From positions 65,506,867-65,570,866 of the forward strand of contig OY776130.1 of assembly GCA_963675135.1 (NCBI GenBank): 64,000 nt of DNA, written 5' to 3'. Below the pieces are notes generated by a model. That model did not search any database. It was not told the origin of the DNA and saw nothing but the letters and a program-made list of their open reading frames with translations. Shown piece by piece: positions 33,122-43,293 of the stretch; position 1 is the first letter of the stretch; each line of letters begins with the position of its first letter. The position numbers and the translations under genes are program-made. Source of the stretch: Galeopsis tetrahit (Eukaryota; Streptophyta; Magnoliopsida; Lamiales; Lamiaceae).

Positions 33122-36100
33122 ATGTTTATAGGTGCCATTGGAATGAGGAAATATTATACAATGTTATTGCAACATGGGGGAACTGTTAGTGCAGATGATA
33201 ATGGAGGTTTAGTAAATAATGGTGGGTCAATGAGTGTTTTTTATTTTGTGGATAGAACTAGGGCAGATATTGGCTATATAGGTAAGTTATGTGAGCAACT
33301 AGGCTATATTGGGGATAAGCAGTACTATTGGAAGAACAAAGAGGGAAAGTTAGAGGAGGTCCAAGGTATGTCAGACATACAGAAGTTACTTAACCTAGGC
33401 ATAGAAACTAGGGTGTTCAAAGTGTGCTTGGTTGGCATAAAAACAAACATACCAGGTGAATGTGATGATTATTTAGGGGAGGCAGAGTTCTTCACTGAAG
33501 GTGATGTTGTAGAGAATGAGGTGTTCAAGTTATTTGAGGTTCAGATTGAGGTGCAGAATGAATACAAAGAGAAAGAAATTGAGGTGTAGATTGAGGTGCA
33601 TAATGAAGAAAGAGTGAAAGAAATTGAGGTTCATAATAAAGTCAGAGAGAAAGAAATTGAGGGTCAGATTGAGGGGCAGATTGAAGACAGAGAAAAAGAA
33701 ATTGAGGGTCAGAATGAGGTGCAGATTGAGGGACAGATTGAAGACAGAGAGGAAGAGATTGAGGGTCAGAATGAGATGCAGATTGAGGGTCAGATTGAGG
33801 GGCAGATTGAAGACAGGGAGAAAGAAATTGAGAAGGAGATTGAGGTGCAGACTGAAGATAGAGGGAAAGAAACTGAGAAGGAGTTTGAGTGGGGTAATTT
33901 TGACTGGGGTAATTTTGACCAAAATGAAGACATCTTTGATGATGAAGCTCAAACTCAACACATTTTGGAGGTGAAGAAGGAGTTATGTAGTGATGAGGAA
34001 ATGATAGATGATATGCATACCTCAGATTCTAATGAAGATTCTGATTTCATTGGTAGAGAGGAAAGTGATGAGGAAATGATAGATGATATTATCTATAAGG
34101 AGAATGTTGACAGTGGAGTTGAGTGGGGTGGTATTGATGACCACCATTCTAAGTCTGATTCATCCAGTGAGGGGGAAGAAATTGACCAAGACAATGAATC
34201 TGATTTTCAGAGTCTTGGGGAATCTGAAGCTGATGAAGATGGTGATAGGTCAGATCTTGTTTTTAGGAGATCTCAAGTTGCAAACCCTTGTTTCTTCCTT
34301 GAGCAAATATTTGCCTCAAAAAAGCTATTCAAAGATGCAATTACCTACCACAGTGTGAAAACAGGGAGAAGTTTGGCAATAACAAAGAATGATGGGAGGA
34401 GAGTCTATGCAAGATGCAAGGCAAAAGGATGTGATTGGCACATTAATGCACTAAAGATGGCAAGTGAGGAACAATTTCAAATCAGACAATACAATCCAGA
34501 TCACACTTGTGCTAGGACTTACCATGTTAAGAATGTGAAATCTGGATGGTTGGCCAAGATTTATGAGGAAGATTTGAGGGTAGAACCAAACAAAGAAGTC
34601 AGTGGCTTAAAAAACCAAGCAATGAAGAAACTTGGATGTTTCATCTCTCACAATCAAGAATACAGGGCAAAAAAGAAGGCAATGATGGCAATTGAGGGTG
34701 AAATCACAGATCAATACACCAAATTGTGGGACTACTGCAACACCTTAAGGGAGAAGAATCCTGGTTCAACAGTCATATTGAAATTGGATCAAACACCCAC
34801 TGGTAACAGATTCTCAAAGTTGTATGTGTGCTTGAATGCATTGAAGATGGGTTTCAAAGCTGGATGCAGACCATGGATTGGTGTTGATGGCTGTCACCTA
34901 AAGGGGCTTGCTCAAGGTGTGTTGCTTACTGCAGTTGGCATTGATCCAAACAATGAACCCCTTTTATTGGCATATGTAGTAGTTGGATCAGAAACCAAGG
35001 AAGCATGGGTATGGTTCTTGACCTTATTGAAAGAAGACTTCATTGAAGGAAGGGAAGATGGATACATTTTTATGTCAGACAAGCAAAAAGGGTTGATCCC
35101 AGCTTTTGAGAAGGTGTTGCCTTGTGTGGAAAACAGATTTTGTGTTAGGCACTTGCATGGCAATATGAAGAAGGCAGGATTCAAAGGCGATGCATTCAAG
35201 AAGGCTTTGTGGTTTGCTGCCAAGGCAACAACAATCCCATATTTTGACAGATGTATGAAAAAATTGAAAGACATAAATGTTAGATGCTTTCAGTGGCTTC
35301 AACAGAAACCAGCTTCTCAATGGTCAAGGTCACATTTCTCCACCTTTGCAAAATGTGATACTTTGGTGAACAATATGTGTGAGATACTTAACTCTGTGAT
35401 CTTAGAAGCAAGAAGGAAGCCAATATTGACTATGTTAGAATGGATCAGAGAATACATGATGACAAAGCTTCAGAAGAATAGAGATAAATGTGAGAAAAAA
35501 TGGGAAGGCAGAAAAACTTGTGGAAGGATTACTGCTCTTATTTACAAAGAAATGGATGCTTCAAAGGATTGTATCCCAGTGAAGTCAAATGATTTCAACT
35601 ATGAGATTTCTGTTTTTGATGGTTCAAGATATGCAGTGGATTTGAGGGCTCATACTTGTGATTGCAGAAGATGGGAGTTGTTTGGTATACCTTGCAAGCA
35701 TGCTGTAAGTGCAATCCTTGCTCAGAACCATGACATTGAGGATTATGTAAACCATTGTTATTCTTTTGAGGCATATCAAGCTGTGTATCAGTTTTCAATT
35801 AGTCCAATGAATGGAGAAGAGCTCTGGCAGAAAACAGGGTACATACCACCCCTACCTCCACACTTTGGTAAGAAAAAGCGTGGTAGGCCTTCCATGAAAA
35901 GAAGAATGGCAGCAGATGAAGGTGGTAATGGAAAAAAGAGAAAGGGTGTGCAAGTAATGCCAAGGCAGAAGAGGCAGAAGAAACAAAGTCAAGGTGGGCA
36001 AGGTGGTCAGAGTCAAAGTGGTCAAGACTTACCAAAACAGAAGAGAAAGGTTGTTTGTAAGTTTTGTAAGGATGAGGGTCACATGGAAAAAACTTGTGAG

Positions 36101-37018
36101 TGGAAGAAGCTTGCTGAAGATTTTATGACAGAGGTTGATGAAGAAAAAAGAGCATTGGGTGCTTCATCAAGTATGGCACAAGAAGAGAGGTCCATTACTG
36201 AGGTACATGAAGACAGGGCGCCTCCTGAAGTACCTGAAGAGATGACACAAACACAAGATATTCCTCCAATTGACACACAAGAAGACCACCAAGATACTGT
36301 AAGCACCTCTTCTTTTTGAATACTGTCCTTTGTTGTGGAATTTTTATACATTCTATTTTACAAAATGCAGAGCATGGTGCCAGAAGAGAGTGGTGATGAG
36401 ATAAGGCCTATTAGACCAAGCACTAGGGCAGGGAGAAAAATCATGGTAAATTTTAATTTATTGATATACATGGTTTAATGAATTTGACTCAAATATGTAT
36501 CTCATTATGATGTTTTGTTAATTATCTAGATGAAAAGAAAAAATGCATCATCAATGTCTTCAAAGGGCAAGGTTGGCAATGTATTATTCTAAATGAAGTT
36601 ATAATTTGGTCTTGTGTGATTTTATTTGGTTTTGTGTGATTTAAACATGATCCATAATTTGAATTTGCAGAAAACATTGAGTGGGGAAAATGTTGATTCA
36701 AGCACTGCAAGTGGTGTTAAAATCAGTACACCTACACCTGCATCAATGGGTTTTCATCCCCAAAATTTTATTGGTTTAGGATTGGTGTCTTCTGGAGGCA
36801 CAAGTAAGCAACCTTCACCATCCAACAAAATGGCTTTTAGTTCAAATACATTTATTGGATGTAATGTGAATGTGGGGGGCAGTGGTGGTTCAACAACCAA
36901 CAAGGATGGAATGAGGGTGACAATTTCAGGAGGTAAGAAGTTTGTTGCAATGTCTAGCTTATTGGAGGTTGCTAATCAGAAAAAGACTAAAGGTAAGGGG
37001 AAGGGAAAGAAGAGTTAG
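33122..37018 (+). pseudogene. MuDR-type transposase with one in-frame TAG
   Basis: This is the DDE transposase that moves the MULE. The N-terminal frame (33122-33589) resembles the PB1-like domain of plant MULE transposases. A TAG at 33587-33589 separates it from the same-frame main ORF (33596 to donor at 36299). The main part has a charged E/K/Q repeat region (E-I-E-G-Q units), an acidic stretch, the MuDR zinc-binding region (C-K-A-K-G-C...H), the DDE core (I-G-V-D-G-C-H-L-K-G; M-S-D-K-Q-K-G-L), a SWIM zinc finger (C-D-C...C-K-H) and a CCHC knuckle near 36054 (C-K-F-C-K-D-E-G-H...C). Three further exons, 36371-36445, 36530-36571 and 36671-37018, join in phase 0 with GT-AG borders. A first exon may lie near 32719. 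Apart from the TAG everything is open; reinitiation at 33596 would still give the DDE, SWIM and knuckle regions. Confidence 0.85.
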
Positions 37019-37393
37019 TTAGATGGAAACTTTGGTTTATGGCTTTTGTTTATGAGACTCTGTTTTATTGATGAAACTTTGGTATGGCTTTTTGTTTATG
37101 AGACTTTGTTTTATTTGGAATTTGTCTGGGATTTGTATTTGGAATTTGTGGGAATGGAGACTCTGTTTTTTGTTATTTGGATGTTGGTATTATTAATGAA
37201 GATTAATGCAGACACTGTTTTTTACTTGAATTGTTATTTGAATGTTTGTTCATGCTTATGTGAATGTGTTTGATAGATAAACAACAATTTCATTGAAAAG
37301 TGCCTTGAAGTAAGGCTGTTGTTGTGGTTACATTACATGCATAGAAGCTGAAATTTAGGAATACATATCAGAATCATAAACTTAGGATTACAT

Positions 37394-37816
37394 TCATCCT
37401 ATGAACTTGAACATATAGGGAACAACACAGAATATTATTGCCATGATAAGAAAGTTCATCTGCTTCTTTAGCTCTTCAACTTTTCCATCTTGAAAGCAAA
37501 CCTCTGTTGTTAGTTGGTCAGATAAGTCCTTATACATTTCCTCAGCTAGTTTTGCATTCTTCAGTTGGTTGGTGAGGTCTTGATTTTCAAGCAATAGTGA
37601 GTCAATTCTCCTCACCATGCCCGGAAACATTCCTTGTTCGACGATTTCGAGTTCATCGGCCCAAACAAAAAACGAGCATCCAACACCACTTAGTGAATCG
37701 GAACAGGTATAAAACAGCCTACCTTTGCTTTTTTCTTTCTTGGAAATGCACGTACGAGCCTCTATTCCACAATGGCATACCACATTTTTCGGCTTGGATG
37801 TGAAGGATGTGGACAT
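37394..37816 (-). CDS. GRF-type zinc-finger protein with C-terminal hydrophobic tail, carried by the MULE
   Basis: 140 residues. Residues 13-53 form a GRF zinc finger: V-C-H-C-G-I, then a K-G-R-L-F-Y-T-C segment and G-C-S-F-F-V-W. A coiled-coil stretch follows (about 65-115, L/E/K-rich), then a single hydrophobic segment M-A-I-I-F-C-V-V-P and the end F-K-F-I-G, suggesting a tail-anchored membrane protein. GRF fingers in other proteins bind single-stranded nucleic acid; the role here is unknown. The gene starts about 230 bp inside the right terminal repeat and runs toward the transposase, the place mudrB occupies in maize MuDR. A homologue is in the CACTA element at 46424-46804. Confidence 0.8.
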   Translation of the reverse strand: MSTSFTSKPKNVVCHCGIEARTCISKKEKSKGRLFYTCSDSLSGVGCSFFVWADELEIVEQGMFPGMVRRIDSLLLENQDLTNQLKNAKLAEEMYKDLSDQLTTEVCFQDGKVEELKKQMNFLIMAIIFCVVPYMFKFIG

Positions 37817-38558
37817 GATTTTTTGGATTTTTGGTTTTTGTGTGGTTTGGGTGTAGATGCAGCAACAATAATGAGGTTGGAGAGTGTATATATAGATGTA
37901 GAAAATTTTCCCTCCTTTTTTGCACCAATTTTCCCTCCAATTGTGTTAGTATCCAATGTTGGCGCCAATTTTCGCTCCAAAATGGAAGAAATATTAACGG
38001 GACCAAAAACGCTAACAGTTGACTGACGGTTGACTTAACGGTGGGACTCAATGTGATAAAATTTAACCTATTGGGACTAAATGTGAAAGTCATGGGACCA
38101 AAAAAACGAGGGTGCGTGGCAGGTGGGACCAAAACGCCCATTTCCTCTATATCTGGCGAAGTTGATATAATATTGTAAACCATGCATTTCTCTTCAGACC
38201 GCTACACTGAGCATATAATTTCTTGAAATCTGTCAATCACCTGTTAATCCCCTTCTGTGTGCTCTTATTACGTGTGATATTTGATTATTGTGGTATATTT
38301 CTGAGGCTTATATGACTGTTTGATTGAGGTTCAAGGTTGGCATTTGCTTTAATTGTTTTTTGGTAAGATTTTCTATTTTCTAATCAAAGTAGTGGATTAT
38401 GATCTTAAATAGAATAGCCAACCGTGACCAAAAAAATAAATAAACACATTTCATGATTACAGAGACCAAGGGTGTGCATATTAGGTGGTGGCTTTGGAGG
38501 ACTATACACTGCATTGAGATTGGAATCACTTGATTGGCCTGATGGAAAGAAACCACAG

Positions 38559-39179
38559 GTATTGTGATTGAAGACAATTTCATGTTGCATCACTTACATG
38601 CGCACAAAAAAAAAAAAAAAAAGAAAAGGAAAATGATAAGAAAAGCATTTGAACGTGTTATCCTTAATTAAATGGTAAGTAGTTACAATTTTCTCTTATG
38701 AATACACATTTTTGTAGTCTAGCTCTAGGCTTGGTGAGTATCTATAAAAGTTAAACATACTAGCTTCACCAAATTTTTACACATTGCAGGTGGCAGATAT
38801 TTCAAATCAAGTTAGAACACCATATTGCTATAAACATGTAATTTTTGAGTAAGGAATGAACAAACATCAATAAATATGACAGACAAAAACCAGAATGATC
38901 TCAGTTCTCAGAAGTAAAAAATCAATCATGTACTACTATTTTGTTTTGCATATGCTTTTATTCTTCAGTGCAATGAAAAATACAATAAAATTCTTTAAAA
39001 CACACATTTTACGATAAAATTTTCGAGTCACTCGATTGTTTTCTACTAGAAAAGGCTAATATAGATACAATTTTCTGCACCATGTCTGTAAACTTTTTAA
39101 AACAAAAATTAAAATCAAATGCGATAAACATTGTGAAAATATTATGAGTAGCATCATGTCCATTTACGTGCTAGCTCTG
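38559..39179. other. Sequence downstream of the last NDC1-like exon, no gene seen
   Basis: AT-rich. The expected fourth NDC1 exon was searched for by eye and not found; an acceptor-like TTGCAG near 38790 is followed by unrelated codons. The host gene therefore breaks off somewhere in this interval. Confidence 0.45.
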
Positions 39180-39436
39180 TAGACGTTAATGGAGATGAAT
39201 TGGTAAGCACGTTAATTGGTTTGCAGGCAATCATTACTTGAAAATTCATTCATTAAAAAAATCAGCAGAATAATTATTTCCTAATCAACTCAAAGCAAAT
39301 TAAGTCCCAACTATAAATACCCCTAAATATGTCATTAATTTCCCACCATCCATCAGCTTTATAAAAAATAAAAATAAAAATTACGCCAGTTTAACTATTA
39401 ATTTGTTACAATTTCATCATGCATCGATCCAAAATA
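39180..39436 (+). promoter_or_regulatory. Conserved promoter of secreted-protein copy C
   Basis: Contains GGTAAGCACGTTAATTGGTT, TTGCAGGCAAT, TAATTATTTCCTAATCAACT, AAGTCCCAACTATAAATACC and CCTAAATATGTCAT, matching copies A and F. TATA box at about 39312, 125 bp before the ATG. Confidence 0.7.
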
Positions 39437-39601
39437 ATGGGAGTGATTAAGCATGCATGTGTGTTAATTGTTGTAGTGATGATCGCCATCGCCCAAAGCA
39501 GTGAAGCCCAACGCAAGGGAAATTTAAATAGGAATCTGGATTTAACTGGAAATGTCTTAGACGCCGCTACTAGTACTTTTGGACTAACAAATGATCCTTA
39601 A
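39437..39601 (+). CDS. Small secreted protein, copy C
   Basis: 54 residues. The signal peptide M-G-V-I-K-H-A-C-V-L-I-V-V-V-M-I-A-I-A-Q then S-S-E-A is almost identical to copy A, whereas the mature part (about 30 residues: basic Q-R-K-G-N-L-N-R-N, then L-D-A-A-T-S-T-F-G-L) is unrelated and has no repeats or cysteines. I chose ATG 39437 rather than the upstream in-frame ATG 39419 because the family consensus begins M-G. The 3' flank shares TTAATTTAAACAAGTTATGTT with copy F. Function unknown. Confidence 0.65.
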   Translation: MGVIKHACVLIVVVMIAIAQSSEAQRKGNLNRNLDLTGNVLDAATSTFGLTNDP

Positions 39602-39819
39602 TTACCCCATTAATTTAAATACCCCCTTTGTTTGATTAATTTAAACAAGTTATGTTCCATTGTCTGTCTTCCATTTAATTTTTCATTTTATTTATTTGTA
39701 TACGAGTTTATGTTGTATTTTGTCTTTTTTATATATATTCTGTAATAATATCGTTAATTTTATTTTTTCTGTAGTTTTATTTAAGTACTTAAAACACTAC
39801 AAAAAAAAGGGGTTTTAGA

Positions 39820-40270
39820 GACGGATTTACCGACGGATTTTTGAATTCCGTCGGCATTGCCGACGGATTTCCTGACGGATTTTCCGTCGGATTTGTCGAG
39901 GGAAATACCGAGGGAAATTCCGTCGGTATTTCGGACAACCCGTTTAACAAACCGGGTCAACATTCCGTCGGTAATTCCGTCGGAAAGAATGAATTAAAAT
40001 AATTATAAAACAAATTAGCATGAATTAAAATAATTATAAAAGAAATTAATTTTTGAATAAATATTGATTTCGAAATTCATATATCGACGGAATATCCGTC
40101 GGCATTTGACCGACGGAATATCCGTCGGTATTTGACCAACGGAATATCCGTCAGTAAAACAAAATATGAATAAAAAAAAATATGATTTCGAAATTCACAT
40201 ATCGACGGAATATCCGTCGGCAATTTACCGAGGGAATATCCGTCAGTAAAACAAAATATTAATAAAAAAA
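39820..40270. repeat. Left subterminal array of the 10.4-kb CACTA element
   Basis: About 20 copies of CGACGGA / TCCGTCGG words, many as palindromic pairs GACGGAATATCCGTC. Confidence 0.85.
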
Positions 40271-41180
40271 ATATGGGTGGCCGGGGAGGCCCCGACCAGA
40301 ATTTTATTTTCCGACCAGAATTTTATTTTCCGACCAGAATTACATTTTCCGAGAGGTTGGGAATGTGAAGAAATTTCGTAAAAAATGTCATTATGTAAAA
40401 ATTAAAATATTATGTAATGAAACAATAATATTACATGAAATATTATGTTGGGAATGTGAAGAAATTGGCATTGTTTTTATTACATATCCTCATGGTTAAA
40501 AAGTATTCTTCAATTCATACACCTGCACCAGTAGTACAATCACATTCCTTGAAAAATACACAAATATAAGATTCATAAAAACTAATGTATGCAATTTGTA
40601 AGATGGTTTATACACCTCAAACTTCTAGAATTAATTTAAAATATCAAAACTCCTTGAAAAATTATGAAATTGAAACTGTAAGAGCTCCTTGAAGTTTTTA
40701 AAGTGTATAAAATTTGTGTAACAAGTTTTGGTAGTCGAAGGACTCATTTTTAAAACAGTGCAGTGCAGTTTATGTAAATGAGTCATAGAGTCAACTAACT
40801 TTGAGCATTTTTATAAAATACTAAAACATGTTAGAAAATTATGAATTTTAAAAAGTTGGTACATCTTGAAGTATAGAACACATAAAAATTTTGTATCATA
40901 CAATTTGGGTGCCAGAAAATATTGTTTTGGTTCATTTTCGAAAATCACAGTAGGTAGCTTTTAATTTCAGCTTGAGCAGTTTTGGAAAAGGATTTTATAA
41001 AATTATTTATAATAATCAATAAATCATGAAATAAATATAAGTGGTTCATAACTTGATGTAGTATTTTAATATAAATTTTATAAAAGTTGATTTGGAGCCT
41101 ATTCTTGCCAGAAAATTCTTCAAAGAAACAACCAAAAAATTAAAAAAAAAATCGATGTTGAAGTTCAAAATTTTTCAATC
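40271..41180. other. CACTA internal sequence without a recognised gene
   Basis: AT-rich, no open frame of note. It contains a short direct repeat of CCGACCAGAATTTTATTTT at 40305-40345. Origin unknown. Confidence 0.4.
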
Positions 41181-41189
41181 TAAACTCAA

Positions 41190-41400
41190 AATCACTTAGG
41201 TCGGAGTCGGAGTCGGACCACTTATTAAAACGCCGGAGGAGCACAGATTGGGCGGCGGCCATGCTTCACGGTGGAGAGAAATCGGTGCCGAGGGTGGCGG
41301 GAATAGGGCCGGTGAGGTAGTTGTCGCCGATTCTGAGGATTTTGAGGTGGTGGAGGGAGGCGAGGTGGGGGGGAATGGGGCCGAAGAGTAGGGCCGAAGA
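41190..41400 (-). pseudogene. Captured fragment of an LRR receptor-type gene inside the CACTA element
   Basis: On the minus strand, in one frame, the sequence reads G-P-I-P-P-H-L-A-S-L-H-H-L-K-I-L-R-I-G-D then N-Y-L-T-G-P-I-P-A-T-L-G. This is one complete plant extracellular leucine-rich repeat plus the start of the next, with the L-x-I-G-D-N wording seen in GSO-type LRR receptor kinases. It ends after about 45 codons and is GC-rich (a sharp contrast with its surroundings), which indicates a host gene fragment captured by the transposon. No kinase or signal peptide is present. Confidence 0.65.
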
Positions 41401-41469
41401 GTGGTGGAGAAGAGGAAAGTTTGGAAAGAGTGAAAGAAAACCCTAGGTTGAGGTTTTATATAAGGGCTT

Positions 41470-41615
41470 ATTTTCCGTCGGCATGTACAAATACCGACGG
41501 ATATTCCGTCGGTATTTATCAAATGGTGAATGTCGACGGACATATATAAATACCGACGGATAATCCGTTGGTATTTTTCAAAAAGTAAACACGGACGGAA
41601 AACTAATTCCGTCAG
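41470..41615. repeat. Internal CCGACGGA array 1 of the 10.4-kb CACTA element
   Basis: Same motif as the terminal arrays (TTTTCCGTCGGCATGT, GGTATTTATCAAATGGTGAA and related words), located between the transposase 3' end and the LRR fragment. Confidence 0.75.
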
Positions 41616-41900
41616 CATTTTGGCGATTTTTTTTTTTTTTTTTTTAAATAATTCAATTTTTTCTATATACTTACTAAATTACCAAAATATTTTTAAAAAA
41701 AATCACAAAATTCATTTCTTCCACATATATTAATATATATATTGGTTGTGACTTATATTTATAGTAAATTTAATTTTTATAATTTGTACCTAAATGATAA
41801 ATAATTAATTAACTTTTATAAAATAAGAAATAAATACATTACATTAATTGAATTAATTTTCATCTTCATCGTCTTCATCCTCCTCTTCATCCTTATCCTC

Positions 41901-43246
41901 CTAATCATCATCATCATCTTCCTCATCCTCATCCTCCTCCTCATCCTCATCTTCTTCATTCTCCTCTTCATCCTCATCTTCATTCTCCTCTTCATCCTCT
42001 TCTTCATCCCCCTCCTCTTCACCTTCAATTTCGATTAATTGGGGATTTGCAGCCGTCAAGGGTACAGAAAGATTGAAATCTCCCGTAAAGACTTCAGTTG
42101 GAGTCTCTATTTGTTCTGTTTGAAATGAAGATTCATCTTCAGTATTTATGTCATTTTTAGGGACTTCTACCATTGACCTTGCCTTTACTTTGCAAACAGC
42201 GTGCCATTCATAACCACGTGGAGCTCCCGGATATGTGCAGTAGTATACTTGAGATATTTGATGGGCAAATACAAATGGATCATCCCCAACATACGTCCTT
42301 TTCGAACTAACATCAACGAGCTTGTACTCCGGGTGAATTCTTGTTCCTAGATGGCCTGAATCAAACCAATGACACTTGAACAACACTACAGTCTTTGCTG
42401 GATATCCTGGATATTCTACTTCGACGACTTCCCGTAACACCCCAAAGTAATCACTTGCATCTGCATTGTAATTCGCACTGCTAACGCAGACGCCACTGTT
42501 GGTAGTCCCCTTTGTCGATGCATACCCAGACGTATGAAATCTGTAGCCCTTCACAATATAATCGTTGTTATTCTTTACACGACGTAGTGGTCCCTTGCTG
42601 AGATCTCGTAAGAATCGACTGTCTAGAGCGTTATCCCGTCCCTATACGGCTCAATTAAAAATTAATTAAAATAAATATTAATTTATTTACGTAAAACATA
42701 ATTAATTAAATGATACTCACATAACGTTCGAACCATCGGGAAAATTCACGTTGAATACGAGCATCTATATATGCATCTGAGATGTTTGGTTCTGCTCGTC
42801 GTAGTTCTTGAGTGTACATCCTAATTCACAACATTCAAAAACTTGGTTAATATTAAATGACATAAATGAAGTGGTAGTTAAATAGACGATTTATATATGA
42901 AATACTTACTCAATGTATGGCTGAACTTCATCACAATTCAATAACACATACGTTTGTGCTATTTCCGCCTCTGAGTTCGTCTCCCAAAATCGTTCAATGG
43001 GTTTTCCTATTGGCCGTCCCTTAGACTTGAATATGGAGAGCATTCCATCGACCTCTTCACTGATATCGTCAGCGGATGTACCACCGAAGTTACGTGGAGC
43101 ACTTCTTAACTTTGTGTTGACGTGGTCTTCAAAGTAATAAGAACAAAACATGTCAACCTCTTCATTCAAATAAGCATTCACAATCGATGCTTCAACGTTT
43201 GCCTTTTGTTTAGCATTACGTTTCAAGTTGTGGAGATACCTGATAT

Positions 43247-43293
<47 letters not shown>

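Larger units (their letters stand above)
31905..38147 (+). mobile_element. Autonomous-type Mutator (MULE) transposon, 6.2 kb
   Basis: Terminal inverted repeats of about 105 bp (31905-32009 and 38043-38147) start GAGAAAAAAGTCG and GAGGAAATGGGCG and share GTTTTGGTCCCACCTGCCA. The 9-bp duplication TATATCTGG is at 31896-31904 and 38148-38156. It contains two convergent genes: a MuDR-type transposase (plus) and a GRF zinc-finger protein (minus). A smaller MITE is nested at 32135-32604. The element sits in intron 2 of the NDC1-like gene. Confidence 0.95.
30373..38558 (+). pseudogene. NDC1: Type II NAD(P)H dehydrogenase (NDC1-like), 5' exons only, split by insertions
   Basis: NDC1 is a single-subunit flavoprotein NAD(P)H:quinone oxidoreductase of plastids, also reported in mitochondria. 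Exon 1 is 30373-30418 (ATG in context TAATGG, donor GTAAGC). Exon 2 is 30517-30689 plus 31461-31487, interrupted by an LTR; exon 3 is 38463-38558. Spliced, they keep one frame: an S/R-rich N-terminus suited to a transit peptide, then N-Y-A-W-P-D, then R-P-R-V-C-I-L-G-G-G-F-G-G-L-Y-T-A-L-R, the FAD-binding Rossmann glycine motif, and L-E-S-L-D-W-P-D-G-K-K-P-Q before donor GTATTG. Intron 2 (31488-38462) holds a 6.2-kb Mutator element. No later exon was found before the promoter of the next gene at about 39180, so most of the enzyme, including the NAD(P)H-binding half, is missing. Identification rests on the start of the family sequence only, but the match is distinctive. Confidence 0.8.

Noticed and set aside
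33530..33961. 143-codon minus-strand open frame with L-N-L repeats
   Set aside because: Mirror of the E-I-E-G-Q-type charged repeats in the MULE transposase on the plus strand.
38790..38840. Possible fourth exon of the NDC1-like gene after a TTGCAG acceptor
   Set aside because: The codons that follow do not match the expected second strand of the FAD-binding fold and the frame soon closes.
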